This document shows, in pieces, positions 35,069 through 43,291 of a stretch of DNA of 60,955 bases (the stretch's first letter is position 1; every line of letters starts with the position of its first letter). This stretch comes from JAPUME01 sp964605715 (GTDB lineage Bacteria > Acidobacteriota > Terriglobia > UBA7540 > JAPUME01), in the NCBI GenBank assembly GCA_964605715.1, contig CAZSDV010000004.1, positions 1 through 60,955 on the forward strand, written 5' to 3'. Below the pieces are notes generated by a model. The model searched no databases and was not told where the DNA came from. It was given only the letters and a program-made list of their open reading frames with translations. Made by a program: the position numbers and the translations under genes.

Positions 35069-36268
35069 TCAAGATCTTGCGAGAACGCTCACCGTCTCGC
35101 GCGCGACGACGATTTCCTCATTAGTATAGACCACAACCACAGCAACTGGTGAACCAGGAAAATTCAGTATTCGGTCATCCGAAGCGGGAGTGCGGTTCCA
35201 TTTCTCATCAATCCGAACACCGAGAAACTCAAGGCCACGGCATATTTTATAGCGAACATGCCAGGCATTCTCTCCAATACCTCCAGCAAAAGCGAGGGCA
35301 TCCAAGCCATCCATTGCTGCGGCATAAGCTCCAATATACTTCTTTACCTGGTAAATCATTGCATCCATTGCTGCGGCCGCCCGACGATTACCCTTTCCAG
35401 CTGCCTCCTCTAAATCGCGGATGTCACCCCCAACTCCAGAGATGCCTGCCAATCCACCCTGGCTTGTCAATTGCTCACATACCTGTTGAATTGATAAATC
35501 TCCCAGTTTCATCATGAAGGGTATTATGAAAGGATCCAAATCACCACAGCGCGTTGCATGGTCAATTCCTGCCTGGGCAGAAAAGCCCATGCTCGTATCC
35601 ACAGACTTTCCATCATTGATTGCACAGATTGACGAACTGCCACCCAAGTGACAGGAAACCAGCTTTAGCCCTGCCGCAGACTCCCTTCCTAATATCTTCG
35701 GCACTTGTTGCGAAATATATCTGTGAGACGCCCCATGAAACCCATAGCGCCGGATTCCATACTTCTCATGCCATTCATAGGGAACACCGTAGAGATGTGC
35801 CTTTTCGGGGATGGTACGATGAAATCCAGTCTCAAATACCGCAACCAAGGGTGTATCAGGCAAAACCTCGCGGAAAACATCCAGAGCGTCAAGGTAAACT
35901 GCATTATGAACTGGCGCCGGGAGTAAAAACTCTCTCATGGCTTTTAGCAACTCTTCACTAACAAGGAAACTGCCACAAAACTTTGGACCTCCATGGACTG
36001 TCTTAAACCCCACTGCAGCAATTTCTTCAGCAGCTCTTAACTCTCCTCCTACCCCCAACAGCTCTCTTAACATCTCAACTGCCTCACGATGGTTTGCTAA
36101 CGGTTTCGCTGATTCAGCCTGACCTGTCTTGAGGTTCCAATGGGTAATTCGGGAATTTGAGGAGCCAATTCTCTCCATTTTACCACGAGCCAATACCTGC
36201 TCTTGCGGCATCTTTATCAACTGATATTTAAGTGAAGTCGAACCGAGATTTGGAACTAAAATTTTCAT
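35069..36268 (-). CDS. Acetate/butyrate kinase family
   Basis: 399 residues, acetokinase family. The N-terminal phosphate loop reads NLGSTSLKYQL instead of the usual NxGSSSLK. Further marks are TVHGGPKF, VFETGFHRTIPEKAHLYGVP, YGIRRYGFHGASHRYIS (catalytic His/Arg), HLGGSSSICAINDG, SGVGGDIRD and AFAGGIGEN near the end. The enzyme makes ATP and acid from acyl phosphate. It follows a phosphate acyltransferase gene by 21 bases, so the two genes form a Pta/Ptb-Ack module with a condensing enzyme upstream. Chain length (acetyl, propionyl or butyryl) is uncertain. Confidence 0.88.
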   Translation of the reverse strand: MKILVPNLGSTSLKYQLIKMPQEQVLARGKMERIGSSNSRITHWNLKTGQAESAKPLANHREAVEMLRELLGVGGELRAAEEIAAVGFKTVHGGPKFCGSFLVSEELLKAMREFLLPAPVHNAVYLDALDVFREVLPDTPLVAVFETGFHRTIPEKAHLYGVPYEWHEKYGIRRYGFHGASHRYISQQVPKILGRESAAGLKLVSCHLGGSSSICAINDGKSVDTSMGFSAQAGIDHATRCGDLDPFIIPFMMKLGDLSIQQVCEQLTSQGGLAGISGVGGDIRDLEEAAGKGNRRAAAAMDAMIYQVKKYIGAYAAAMDGLDALAFAGGIGENAWHVRYKICRGLEFLGVRIDEKWNRTPASDDRILNFPGSPVAVVVVYTNEEIVVARETVSVLARS

Positions 36269-36289
36269 GATGAAAGTACAAGCAGGGGG

Positions 36290-37207
36290 TTAATTTTCTT
36301 TCTTCTGATAGCGGAGCAAAATCTTTGCCAGGGCAATGGAGTGCAGTTTAGTTTCAGGAGGCTCAGCCCGCGATAATAAGACTAAGGGAACCTTCGCCCC
36401 TACGATAACGCCTCCGGAGAGGGCGCGTGCGAAATAAACGATGGCTCGATAAAGGATGTTCGCCGCCTCAATATTAGGTGCAATAAAGACATCAGTCGCC
36501 TCCACCACAGGACTGCTGATTCCCTTTCGATCAGCGGCAAACTGACTGAGGGGAATATCCAGTGCCAAAGGTCCTTCAAGAAAGGCACCTTTTATCTGCC
36601 CTCTCCGATTCATTTGGACCAGGGCAGCCGCATCGATAGTGGCAGGCATAGCTGGATTGACAAATTCAAGCGCGGTGAGCAGCGCGACCTTTGGCTCTTT
36701 TACGCCGAATGCATGGGCTAACTCGATAGCATTTCGGCACATGTCAGCTTTTTGTTCCAGGTTAGGCGCGATATTCAATGCCCCGTCAGTCATCAACATC
36801 AGCCGATCAATACCAGGAACCTGAAAGGCGATTACCTGACTGAGGAGCTGTCCAGCACGCAAACCCTGCTCTCGATCAAGGACCCCGCGAATCAGATTTG
36901 CCGTCGTCACCTTACCCTTCATTAATAGGTCAGCCTCACCATTTCGAACCATTTTAATAGCACTGGATATTGCAGTTTTTTCGGAGCCTTCTTCCCGGAT
37001 GGTCTCCTTCCTTAATGGGTAACCTACCTGACCTGCCGCTTCTTCAATCCGGGCAGGATCTCCAATAAGGATGGGCTCTGCAAACCGTAGCTTCTCGGCA
37101 TCCTTGAAGGATTCGAGTACATCCGAATCGTGTCCGAGTACGACAGCAATCCGCACCGGATCACCCTTGCCAGCTTCAGCCAGAAGTTCGGCAAAGTTTT
37201 TGATCAT
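36290..37207 (-). CDS. Phosphate acyltransferase (Pta/Ptb family)
   Basis: About 305 residues from ATG 37207; GGGGA lies six bases upstream. A TTG at 37219 would add four residues. Marks: VRIAVVLGHDSDVLES, AEPILIGDPARIEE, ADLLMKGKVTTANLIRGVL (phosphate-binding), MLMTDGALNIAP, then QMNRRGQIKGAFLEGPLALD and IAPNIEAANILYRAIVYF. The gene product exchanges CoA for phosphate on an acyl group. The short, Ptb-like form and the SKMxGSxLxxxG-less start favour butyryl- or related acyl-transferase over classical Pta, but substrate is open. It stands between the kinase and the condensing enzyme in one operon. Confidence 0.85.
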   Translation of the reverse strand: MIKNFAELLAEAGKGDPVRIAVVLGHDSDVLESFKDAEKLRFAEPILIGDPARIEEAAGQVGYPLRKETIREEGSEKTAISSAIKMVRNGEADLLMKGKVTTANLIRGVLDREQGLRAGQLLSQVIAFQVPGIDRLMLMTDGALNIAPNLEQKADMCRNAIELAHAFGVKEPKVALLTALEFVNPAMPATIDAAALVQMNRRGQIKGAFLEGPLALDIPLSQFAADRKGISSPVVEATDVFIAPNIEAANILYRAIVYFARALSGGVIVGAKVPLVLLSRAEPPETKLHSIALAKILLRYQKKEN

Positions 37208-37239
37208 TGGTTTCCCCAAATTCAGGCCAGTCAGTTCCC

Positions 37240-38475
37240 CTAAGAAGCTGCGTTGCGCCTTGAAAGCACGTCTTTGACGATAATCTTAAATTCGTCTGCG
37301 GTCAAAAGATCTTTCTTCTTGAAGGATAGATCCTTCACCCCAGCAAGCATCTCCAGCATCTCTTCTTCACTTGCTTGGATTTCAAGATTTTCGCACCACT
37401 CCTGAATAGAAGGAAGACCGCTATTCTTCCCGAGGACAATCTTTACGGGCTCTTGCCCCACCAGTTCGGAGCTAAAAGGAACAAACTCCAGCGGGTGCTT
37501 TGCCCTGGCCTTTCGCACAAAACCAGCAACAATTCCAGACTCCACTTGGTAAAGCATGTCTCCTACGATGGGACGATTGCCAGGAATTGCCACCTTGGCC
37601 CGGTCAAGGACATACTTCGAGGTCTCACAGAAAAGCTCGGTCCGAATGCCCAGGTCAATACCGTACTGGCAAAGCAACGATAGGACCACGTCTTCAAGCG
37701 GAACATTTCCCGCTCGTTCACCAAGTCCAGTAATTGTAACCTGTGCAACTGAGGCCCCTGCAGCTAGTGCGTAAATGGTATTGGCAACTCCCAAGCCGAA
37801 ATCTTGATGACAGTGGATTTCAACAGGTTTTTTCAAACGTGCAATTACCTTCTTTACCACATGATAAACAGCTTCCGGCGTACACCCCCCAAAGCTATCA
37901 GCCAATGTAAAGGAATCCATGTGTCCTTCAGTTGCAACGTGTTCGATGAGATCAAGTAAGCGAGGTATTTCCGTCCGCGTTGAATCGATTGTAAAAAAGA
38001 CCGTGTACAACCCAGCTTCCTTAGCTGCCAGAGTGGCATCAATGGACGACTTGACAGCTCGGTCTACGTCCCATCCGTAGGCATTGCGAATAATGTGTTC
38101 ACTTGAGGGAATTTCTACAACTACACCGGAGACGCCACACTCTTTAGCTGTCTTGATGTCATCCACGATGCAGCGTGCAAAGGAAAAGACTTCTGCCTTC
38201 AGTCCCATGTTGGCAATTTCCTCAATTGCCCGTCGGTCACCTGCTGAGACCACCGGCATACCAGCTTCAATCCGGTGAACACCCATAGCATCAAGCCTAC
38301 GAGCAATTTCAACTTTCTCTTCCGGACGAAGCACGACACCCGTCTGTTGCTCCCCGTCGCGCAAGGTTACATCGTGAATCTTGATGTTTTCCGGAAAGTC
38401 AAAGCCCTTCTGAACTTCCGGCAGATAACACCAGGGGCTCACAAACCATTGATCCGTTTTCCAGGGCTCAGCCAT
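37240..38475 (-). CDS. LeuA/NifV-like DRE-TIM condensing enzyme or lyase
   Basis: About 411 residues from ATG 38475, with GGAGGT five bases ahead. The TIM barrel has the metal- and base-carrying DVTLRDGEQQTGVVL near residue 36 and HCHQDFGLGVANTIYALAAGA, ITGLGERAGNVPLEDVV, as in isopropylmalate, homocitrate and citramalate synthases. The C-terminal region (ELVGQEPVKIVLGKNSGLPSI) is short; the LeuA regulatory domain is missing. So it joins an acetyl-CoA unit to an oxo acid or runs in reverse as a lyase. The operon with acyltransferase and kinase suggests use of an acyl-CoA; the actual substrate is not known. Confidence 0.8.
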   Translation of the reverse strand: MAEPWKTDQWFVSPWCYLPEVQKGFDFPENIKIHDVTLRDGEQQTGVVLRPEEKVEIARRLDAMGVHRIEAGMPVVSAGDRRAIEEIANMGLKAEVFSFARCIVDDIKTAKECGVSGVVVEIPSSEHIIRNAYGWDVDRAVKSSIDATLAAKEAGLYTVFFTIDSTRTEIPRLLDLIEHVATEGHMDSFTLADSFGGCTPEAVYHVVKKVIARLKKPVEIHCHQDFGLGVANTIYALAAGASVAQVTITGLGERAGNVPLEDVVLSLLCQYGIDLGIRTELFCETSKYVLDRAKVAIPGNRPIVGDMLYQVESGIVAGFVRKARAKHPLEFVPFSSELVGQEPVKIVLGKNSGLPSIQEWCENLEIQASEEEMLEMLAGVKDLSFKKKDLLTADEFKIIVKDVLSRRNAAS

Positions 38476-38493
38476 CGCTACCTCCATTGAACG

Positions 38494-38502
38494 ATTGTAT
38501 CA
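38494..38502 (-). promoter_or_regulatory. Possible extended -10 promoter of the acyl-phosphate operon
   Basis: On the minus strand TGATACAAT (TG two bases before TACAAT) lies 18 bases before the ATG at 38475. The transcript would start near 38487 and cover the GGAGGT ribosome site. No clear -35 was found. Confidence 0.4.
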
Positions 38503-38976
38503 ATCTTGACAATTTGCACCATCCTGCCATCCCCCAAATTACCCTTCGAATTCTACTACTTCGAAACGAAAAATTTTGGGGGTGGTTAGATTTTACTTCT
38601 TATTAGCAAGGATTAAATTCTCAGTTTTCCGCTAAGAATCGCCGCAACAGGATAACACATGCTGACTCATCGGCGCACCGGTAAGAAGATCCATACGTAA
38701 CCCACCTGGAATTACTCAGTATCTTCTGCTTTCTTCAGGGTTACTGCTACACTCCAGGTTAAAACCCAAAGAAAATTCTTAGGAGTCAATATCTCGCTTG
38801 TTTCTTTGTTAGCTGATGGCTAATTATACCACCCCCGTCTTAGACCTGATATCCTCAAGCATGATTTAGGTTTCCTGGAAGATCTCGGCAACGGCCATCG
38901 TCTAGAAAAAAGTGCCCTTGTGATACGCAAATCCGGAAGGAACCAAGGGTCCAGTCCGTTCCTCTTCTTGACCTCC

Positions 38977-39006
38977 TTGACACATCTTTTCAACGCATGT
39001 TAGGTT
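38977..39006 (+). promoter_or_regulatory. Possible atp operon promoter
   Basis: A perfect TTGACA (38977-38982) with a weak TAGGTT 18 bases further on. If used, transcription starts near 39013, so translation must begin at ATG 39063, not at 38997. Confidence 0.35.
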
Positions 39007-39062
39007 TCATAGGCTGGCTTACGGGCGAGCTCTTCCTTTCTAATCAGGCAGCGCAATTATTC

Positions 39063-39509
39063 ATGGAAAAAGTCCTCCTTCAGATCGCTCATCTTTTGTT
39101 GGAGAGTGTGCCCACCGTGGTATTTGTCTTCATCGCCTTCCTGGTACTGGGTCGAATTCTTTTTCGTCCGTTGGCCAGAGTTCTAGATGAGAGAGATAAA
39201 ATGACGCGGGGCGCAATCGAGCGTGCCAGTAGAAATACTGAGCAAGCGGAAACTCAAACAGAAAATTACGACAAGGCACTCCAGCAAGTACAACAAGAAA
39301 TCTATCACCGACGAGAAGCTTCCCGTCAGCATGCACTAGCCCAGCGGGAAGAAACCTTGAAGCAGGCACGCAGAGAGGCTGAGCGCATGATGGAAGATGA
39401 ACGAGGGAAAATTGCAAGGGATGTTGAGGTGACAAAAGGAGAACTTGGTGCTAAAACTCAAGCCTTGGCCAAGAAAATCTCCGAAACTGTTGCGGAGGCA
39501 ACCTTTTGA
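39063..39509 (+). CDS. F0 ATP synthase subunit b' (first b-type subunit)
   Basis: About 148 residues from ATG 39063; an earlier ATG at 38997 adds 22 residues that seem non-native. One membrane helix, VPTVVFVFIAFLVLGRILFRPL, followed by LARVLDERDKMTRGAIERA and a long charged helix rich in Arg and Glu. This is the b-type stator stalk. A second b subunit follows directly, so a b/b' heterodimer probably forms. Its TGA overlaps the TTG start of the next gene. Confidence 0.85.
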   Translation: MEKVLLQIAHLLLESVPTVVFVFIAFLVLGRILFRPLARVLDERDKMTRGAIERASRNTEQAETQTENYDKALQQVQQEIYHRREASRQHALAQREETLKQARREAERMMEDERGKIARDVEVTKGELGAKTQALAKKISETVAEATF

Positions 39510-40159
39510 ACCAGCTGCCCCACCTCTCGAGAGCGTCTTTCCTTTGTTTTGCCCTGTGCCTGGCCTCTGGGACGCCTCTTCTTGGATCAGGCGCTCTTCT
39601 CCAACCAAACGCTGAGGCGTCCGAAGATTCACATCAAGCCCAAGAATTAGATACGACAGAGAAGCACGGTCAATCAAACGGACTGATCTATAAGGTAATT
39701 AATTTTGCAATTTTGATTAGTGCTCTTGCCTACCTGCTGCGAAAACCACTCTCCGGTTTTCTTGCCCAGCGGACCTCGGAAATTCAAGCAGACCTTGAAA
39801 AAGGCCGGAACGCACTCGAAGAATCCAACGCCCGCTTGAAGCGGGTTGAAGAAAAAATGAAGGGTATGGAAGATGTCATTACCGGACTACGAACGGAAGC
39901 TGAAAAGGAAGAAAGGGCCGAGCTTAGCCGCCTACGCAAGGCTGCAAAGGTAGAAGCAGATAGAATCATGGGTGCTGCTAAAGAAGAAATCGAAGGTGCT
40001 GGTCGTGCTGCCCGACTGGATCTAAAACGTTATGCCGTCAACCAAGCTATCCGTCTGGCAGAAGAACACTTACGACAGAACCTAAACAAGAAACAGAACA
40101 TAGCTCTCGTAGAACGCTTTTTGACTAAACTTGAGAAGTCCCCTGAGGTCAAAACCTGA
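39506..40159 (+). CDS. atpF: F0 ATP synthase subunit b with N-terminal extension
   Basis: 217 residues from TTG 39506, coupled to the previous gene. The first 30 residues look like a signal or extra membrane segment (ASFLCFALCLASGTPLL), followed by an acidic linker. The actual b helix is at about 62-80 (VINFAILISALAYLLRKPLSGFL) and then a long coiled coil to residue 200. This N-terminal extension makes it longer than the typical 155-170 residue AtpF. Acidobacteria-type operons often have such forms in my memory. The b and b' subunits dimerise as the peripheral stalk. Confidence 0.85.
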   Translation: MNQLPHLSRASFLCFALCLASGTPLLGSGALLQPNAEASEDSHQAQELDTTEKHGQSNGLIYKVINFAILISALAYLLRKPLSGFLAQRTSEIQADLEKGRNALEESNARLKRVEEKMKGMEDVITGLRTEAEKEERAELSRLRKAAKVEADRIMGAAKEEIEGAGRAARLDLKRYAVNQAIRLAEEHLRQNLNKKQNIALVERFLTKLEKSPEVKT

Positions 40160-40231
40160 GGGTCCTTCATGCTAACTAATCTTCCTCGTTAAAATAACCG
40201 GCACTAACAGCAACTGGCTAGAGCGGGGGAA

Positions 40232-40795
40232 ATGGAAGGATTTAAACCTTTGCCAGCAGTAATTGCAAATCGGTACGCCAAGGCCCTGGCTTCTCTCGCT
40301 GATACGCAGAAAGATACCCATAGTATCCAGAAGGAACTGGAAAGATTTGAGTCTCTGCTTCGCGGAAATGCCGAACTGCGAAAGGTTTTAGTTTCTCCGG
40401 CCATCTCTTTGCAAAAAAGGAAAGCTGTTCTGGAAGCTGTTATTTCACGGTTAAAATTCACTAAAATCTCTGCCAATTTTCTTCAAGTACTGTTGGACCA
40501 CTTCCGGATGGAAATTCTGGAAGAAATCCTGGCGACCTTTAAGCATCTCTCAGACGATCTCCTGGGAATCGTCCACGTGAAAGTCCAAACAGCAAACCCC
40601 TTGACCGAAAAACAGCAAAAGGCGTTACAGGAATGCTTCGAAAGGAAAACCTCTCGAAAGGTAAGGTTGGTGGTTTCACAAAACCCCACCCTTTTAGGTG
40701 GTGTGGTGGCACGGGTGGGTAGTACTGTTTATAACGGGTCACTCAAGAACGAGCTGGCTCTATTGAGCGAGCAACTTATTTCCGGAATTCGTTAG
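40232..40795 (+). CDS. atpH: F1 ATP synthase subunit delta
   Basis: 187 residues. OSCP/delta fold: VIANRYAKALASLADTQ at the start, LRKVLVSPAISLQKRKAVLEAVISR, and the C-terminal TSRKVRLVVSQNPTLLGGVVARVGSTVYNGSLKNEL, the family signature near the end. Delta joins the top of F1 to the b stalk. It lies 72 bases after atpF and 77 bases before atpA, in the usual order. Confidence 0.93.
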   Translation: MEGFKPLPAVIANRYAKALASLADTQKDTHSIQKELERFESLLRGNAELRKVLVSPAISLQKRKAVLEAVISRLKFTKISANFLQVLLDHFRMEILEEILATFKHLSDDLLGIVHVKVQTANPLTEKQQKALQECFERKTSRKVRLVVSQNPTLLGGVVARVGSTVYNGSLKNELALLSEQLISGIR

Positions 40796-40872
40796 ATAAG
40801 GTTCAATAGAACCAGAAATGCCCAAAATTCACAGATAGATAATTGACCCATTTGGAGAAATGAGACCTATTC

Positions 40873-42405
40873 ATGGCTGAGATCAGAGCTGACGAAATCA
40901 CAAATATCATCCGCGAAAAGATTGAAAATTATGAGCCCGGCATCGCTGTAAGCGAAGTTGGAACGGTCACCTCAGTTGGCGATGGCGTGGCCAGGATTCA
41001 CGGCCTCGAACTGGTCATGTCGGGTGAGCTACTCCAATTTCCGCATGACGTAGCTGGACTGGCCCTGAACCTGGAAGAAGGTCAAGTGAGCGCGGTGCTA
41101 CTTGGGGACTACACGGAAATCAAGGAAGGTGACGAGGTTAAACGCCTTAAGCGTATCATGTCAGTGCCAGTAGGAAAGGCCCTGGTAGGTCGCGTTGTCG
41201 ATCCACTGGGGCGCCCTACCGACGGCAAAGGGCCTATCCTGACCGAAACCTATAATGCCATTGAGCGCCTTGCTCCTGGCGTGGTAGACCGACAACCGGT
41301 TAGCGAGCCTCTTCAAACTGGCCTTAAGCCTATCGATTCCATGATTCCAATCGGCCGCGGCCAGCGTGAGCTTATCATCGGAGACCGCCAAACTGGTAAG
41401 ACCGCCATCGCCATGGACACAATTCTGAACCAAAAAACCGAAAATGTAATCTGCATCTACGTTGCTATCGGCCAGAAGCGCTCCACCATTGCTCAGGTGG
41501 TAAAAACTCTAGCCGAACATGACGCCTTGAAATACACAATCATCATCGAAGCATCTGCTTCTGACCCTGCTCCCATGCAGTACCTAGCCCCGTTTGCCGG
41601 ATGTGCTATGGGAGAGTACTTCCGTGACAAAGGAGAGCACGCGCTTTGCATCTTTGATGACCTTTCCAAGCATGCGGTCGCCTACCGTGAAATTTCATTG
41701 CTGTTGCGGAGGCCACCAGGACGTGAAGCTTTCCCAGGTGACGTCTTTTATCTACACTCCCGGCTTCTCGAAAGGGCTGCCAAAATGAGCGAAAAACTGG
41801 GTGGGGGCTCGCTAACTGCCCTCCCAATCATTGAGACTCAAGCGGGTGATATCTCAGCCTACATTCCGACCAATGTCATTTCCATTACCGATGGGCAAAT
41901 CTTTCTGGAAGCAGACTTATTCCATTCCGGGATTCGCCCAGCGGTAAATGTTGGCCTCTCGGTCTCCCGAGTTGGTGGTGCAGCACAGATCAAGGCCATG
42001 AAACAGGTGGCCGGGACCCTCCGATTAGAACTGGCGCAGTTCCGCGAGCTCGCCGCTTTTTCCCAATTTGGAAGTGACTTGGATAAAGCTACTCAGGCAC
42101 AGCTCAATCGCGGACAACGACTTACCGAGCTCCTGAAACAAAATCAATATTTTCCGCTCTCAGTCCTTCAACAAATTGCTATCGTCTTCGCCGGCACCAA
42201 TGGATTCTTGGACGACCTAGAGGTCTCCGAATGTCTCGATTTCGAGAAAGGACTATACAAATTTATGGAAGTTGCTCACACAGGATTCCTAAGGGAACTG
42301 GAACAGAAAAGAGCACTGGACGATGAGCTTCGCGCGAAACTCAAAGAAATTCTCAGTGCTTTCAAAACTAAATTCAAAGCGGAAACTGAGGCGAGGGTAA
42401 GTTAA
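40873..42405 (+). CDS. atpA: F1 ATP synthase subunit alpha
   Basis: 510 residues, usual length. The N-terminal RADEITNIIREKIENYE, the beta barrel with VGTVTSVGDGVARIHGL, the P-loop GDRQTGKTAIAMD, CIYVAIGQKRSTIAQV, and the ATP synthase signature PAVNVGLSVSRVGG near 362-375 are all present. Alpha holds non-catalytic nucleotides and forms the alpha3beta3 ring of F1. The GTG of atpG follows the stop directly. Confidence 0.98.
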   Translation: MAEIRADEITNIIREKIENYEPGIAVSEVGTVTSVGDGVARIHGLELVMSGELLQFPHDVAGLALNLEEGQVSAVLLGDYTEIKEGDEVKRLKRIMSVPVGKALVGRVVDPLGRPTDGKGPILTETYNAIERLAPGVVDRQPVSEPLQTGLKPIDSMIPIGRGQRELIIGDRQTGKTAIAMDTILNQKTENVICIYVAIGQKRSTIAQVVKTLAEHDALKYTIIIEASASDPAPMQYLAPFAGCAMGEYFRDKGEHALCIFDDLSKHAVAYREISLLLRRPPGREAFPGDVFYLHSRLLERAAKMSEKLGGGSLTALPIIETQAGDISAYIPTNVISITDGQIFLEADLFHSGIRPAVNVGLSVSRVGGAAQIKAMKQVAGTLRLELAQFRELAAFSQFGSDLDKATQAQLNRGQRLTELLKQNQYFPLSVLQQIAIVFAGTNGFLDDLEVSECLDFEKGLYKFMEVAHTGFLRELEQKRALDDELRAKLKEILSAFKTKFKAETEARVS

Positions 42406-43260
42406 GTGGCCAATGTCCTCGACATCCGACGCCGTATCCGTAGCGTTCGCAATACACAACAGATCACCCGAGCCATGAAGATGGTCGCGGGAGCTAAGCT
42501 CCATCGCGCCCAAGAACGAGCCTTCAACACACGACCTTACGGAACCCGGACCTCCTCAGTCTTAAGCAGCCTGGCATTACGGGTTGAACAACGCGACCAC
42601 CCTCTGCTTCATGTTCGGCCAGTGAACAAGGTGCTGTTAGTGCTAGTCACGGCCGACAAGGGACTCTGCGGTGCTTTTAACTCAAACCTGATTCGCGCCG
42701 CCCAGCATTACCTTGAAGAGCATCGTGACCTCGAGGTTAAGCTCTACTCAATTGGACGCAGGGGACGGGACTTCTTCCGCAGGCGCGATATACCCATAGA
42801 GGACGAACTGGTAAGTCTCTTTGGGCGGCTGGAATTTTCGCACGCGCAACAGGTAGCCTCTCGTATCATCTCGCTCTATGCCGAACAGGCTTTTGATGCC
42901 GTGGACCTGCTTTATAACGAATTTAAGACAGTATTAACACAGCGGCTGGTGGTCGAACGATTCCTGCCCTTTCAACCTATGGAACTGGATTCCGACAACA
43001 ACGCCATCGACTACATCTATGAGCAACCTCCCCAAGAAATTTTTCAGGTACTTCTTCCCCGTTATGTGGAATTTGAGGTTTACCGAGCTCTGCTTGAATC
43101 AGAGGCGTCCGAACTAGCCTCTCGTATGACCGCGATGGATTCGGCAACCAACAATGCAGCGGAGATGATTGACCAATTGACATTAAACCTGAACCGCGTC
43201 CGCCAGGCCGCAATTACCAGAGAATTGATTGAAATCGTTAGTGGAGCTTCAGCACTCTGA
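42406..43260 (+). CDS. atpG: F1 ATP synthase subunit gamma
   Basis: 284 residues from GTG 42406, directly after the atpA stop. The start ANVLDIRRRIRSVRNTQQITRAMKMVAGAKLHRAQ is the conserved gamma helix, VTADKGLCGAFNSNLIR is the Rossmann-like middle, and the end ASRMTAMDSATNNAAEMIDQL, LNRVRQAAITRELIEIVSGASAL carries the C-terminal coiled-coil signature. Gamma is the rotating shaft. The stop precedes atpD by 31 bases. Confidence 0.97.
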   Translation: MANVLDIRRRIRSVRNTQQITRAMKMVAGAKLHRAQERAFNTRPYGTRTSSVLSSLALRVEQRDHPLLHVRPVNKVLLVLVTADKGLCGAFNSNLIRAAQHYLEEHRDLEVKLYSIGRRGRDFFRRRDIPIEDELVSLFGRLEFSHAQQVASRIISLYAEQAFDAVDLLYNEFKTVLTQRLVVERFLPFQPMELDSDNNAIDYIYEQPPQEIFQVLLPRYVEFEVYRALLESEASELASRMTAMDSATNNAAEMIDQLTLNLNRVRQAAITRELIEIVSGASAL

Positions 43261-43291
43261 GCCCGCGCGAGGAAAAAAGAAAGAGGTTTTT

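Larger units (their letters stand above)
38476..39062. other. Divergent intergenic region ahead of atp genes
   Basis: 587 bases between the condensing enzyme (minus) and atpF' (plus). Near 38494-38502 an extended -10 on the minus strand is seen. Near 38977 a TTGACA on the plus strand is seen. The segment 38890-38965 contains a stem AGGAAC/GTTCCT but no tRNA cloverleaf. Nothing else recognised. Confidence 0.5.

Noticed and set aside
38890..38965. tRNA-Glu-like string (CCATCGTCTAG) with a later GGGTCCAGTCC
   Set aside because: No acceptor stem, T stem or anticodon arm can be folded; the similarity is local.
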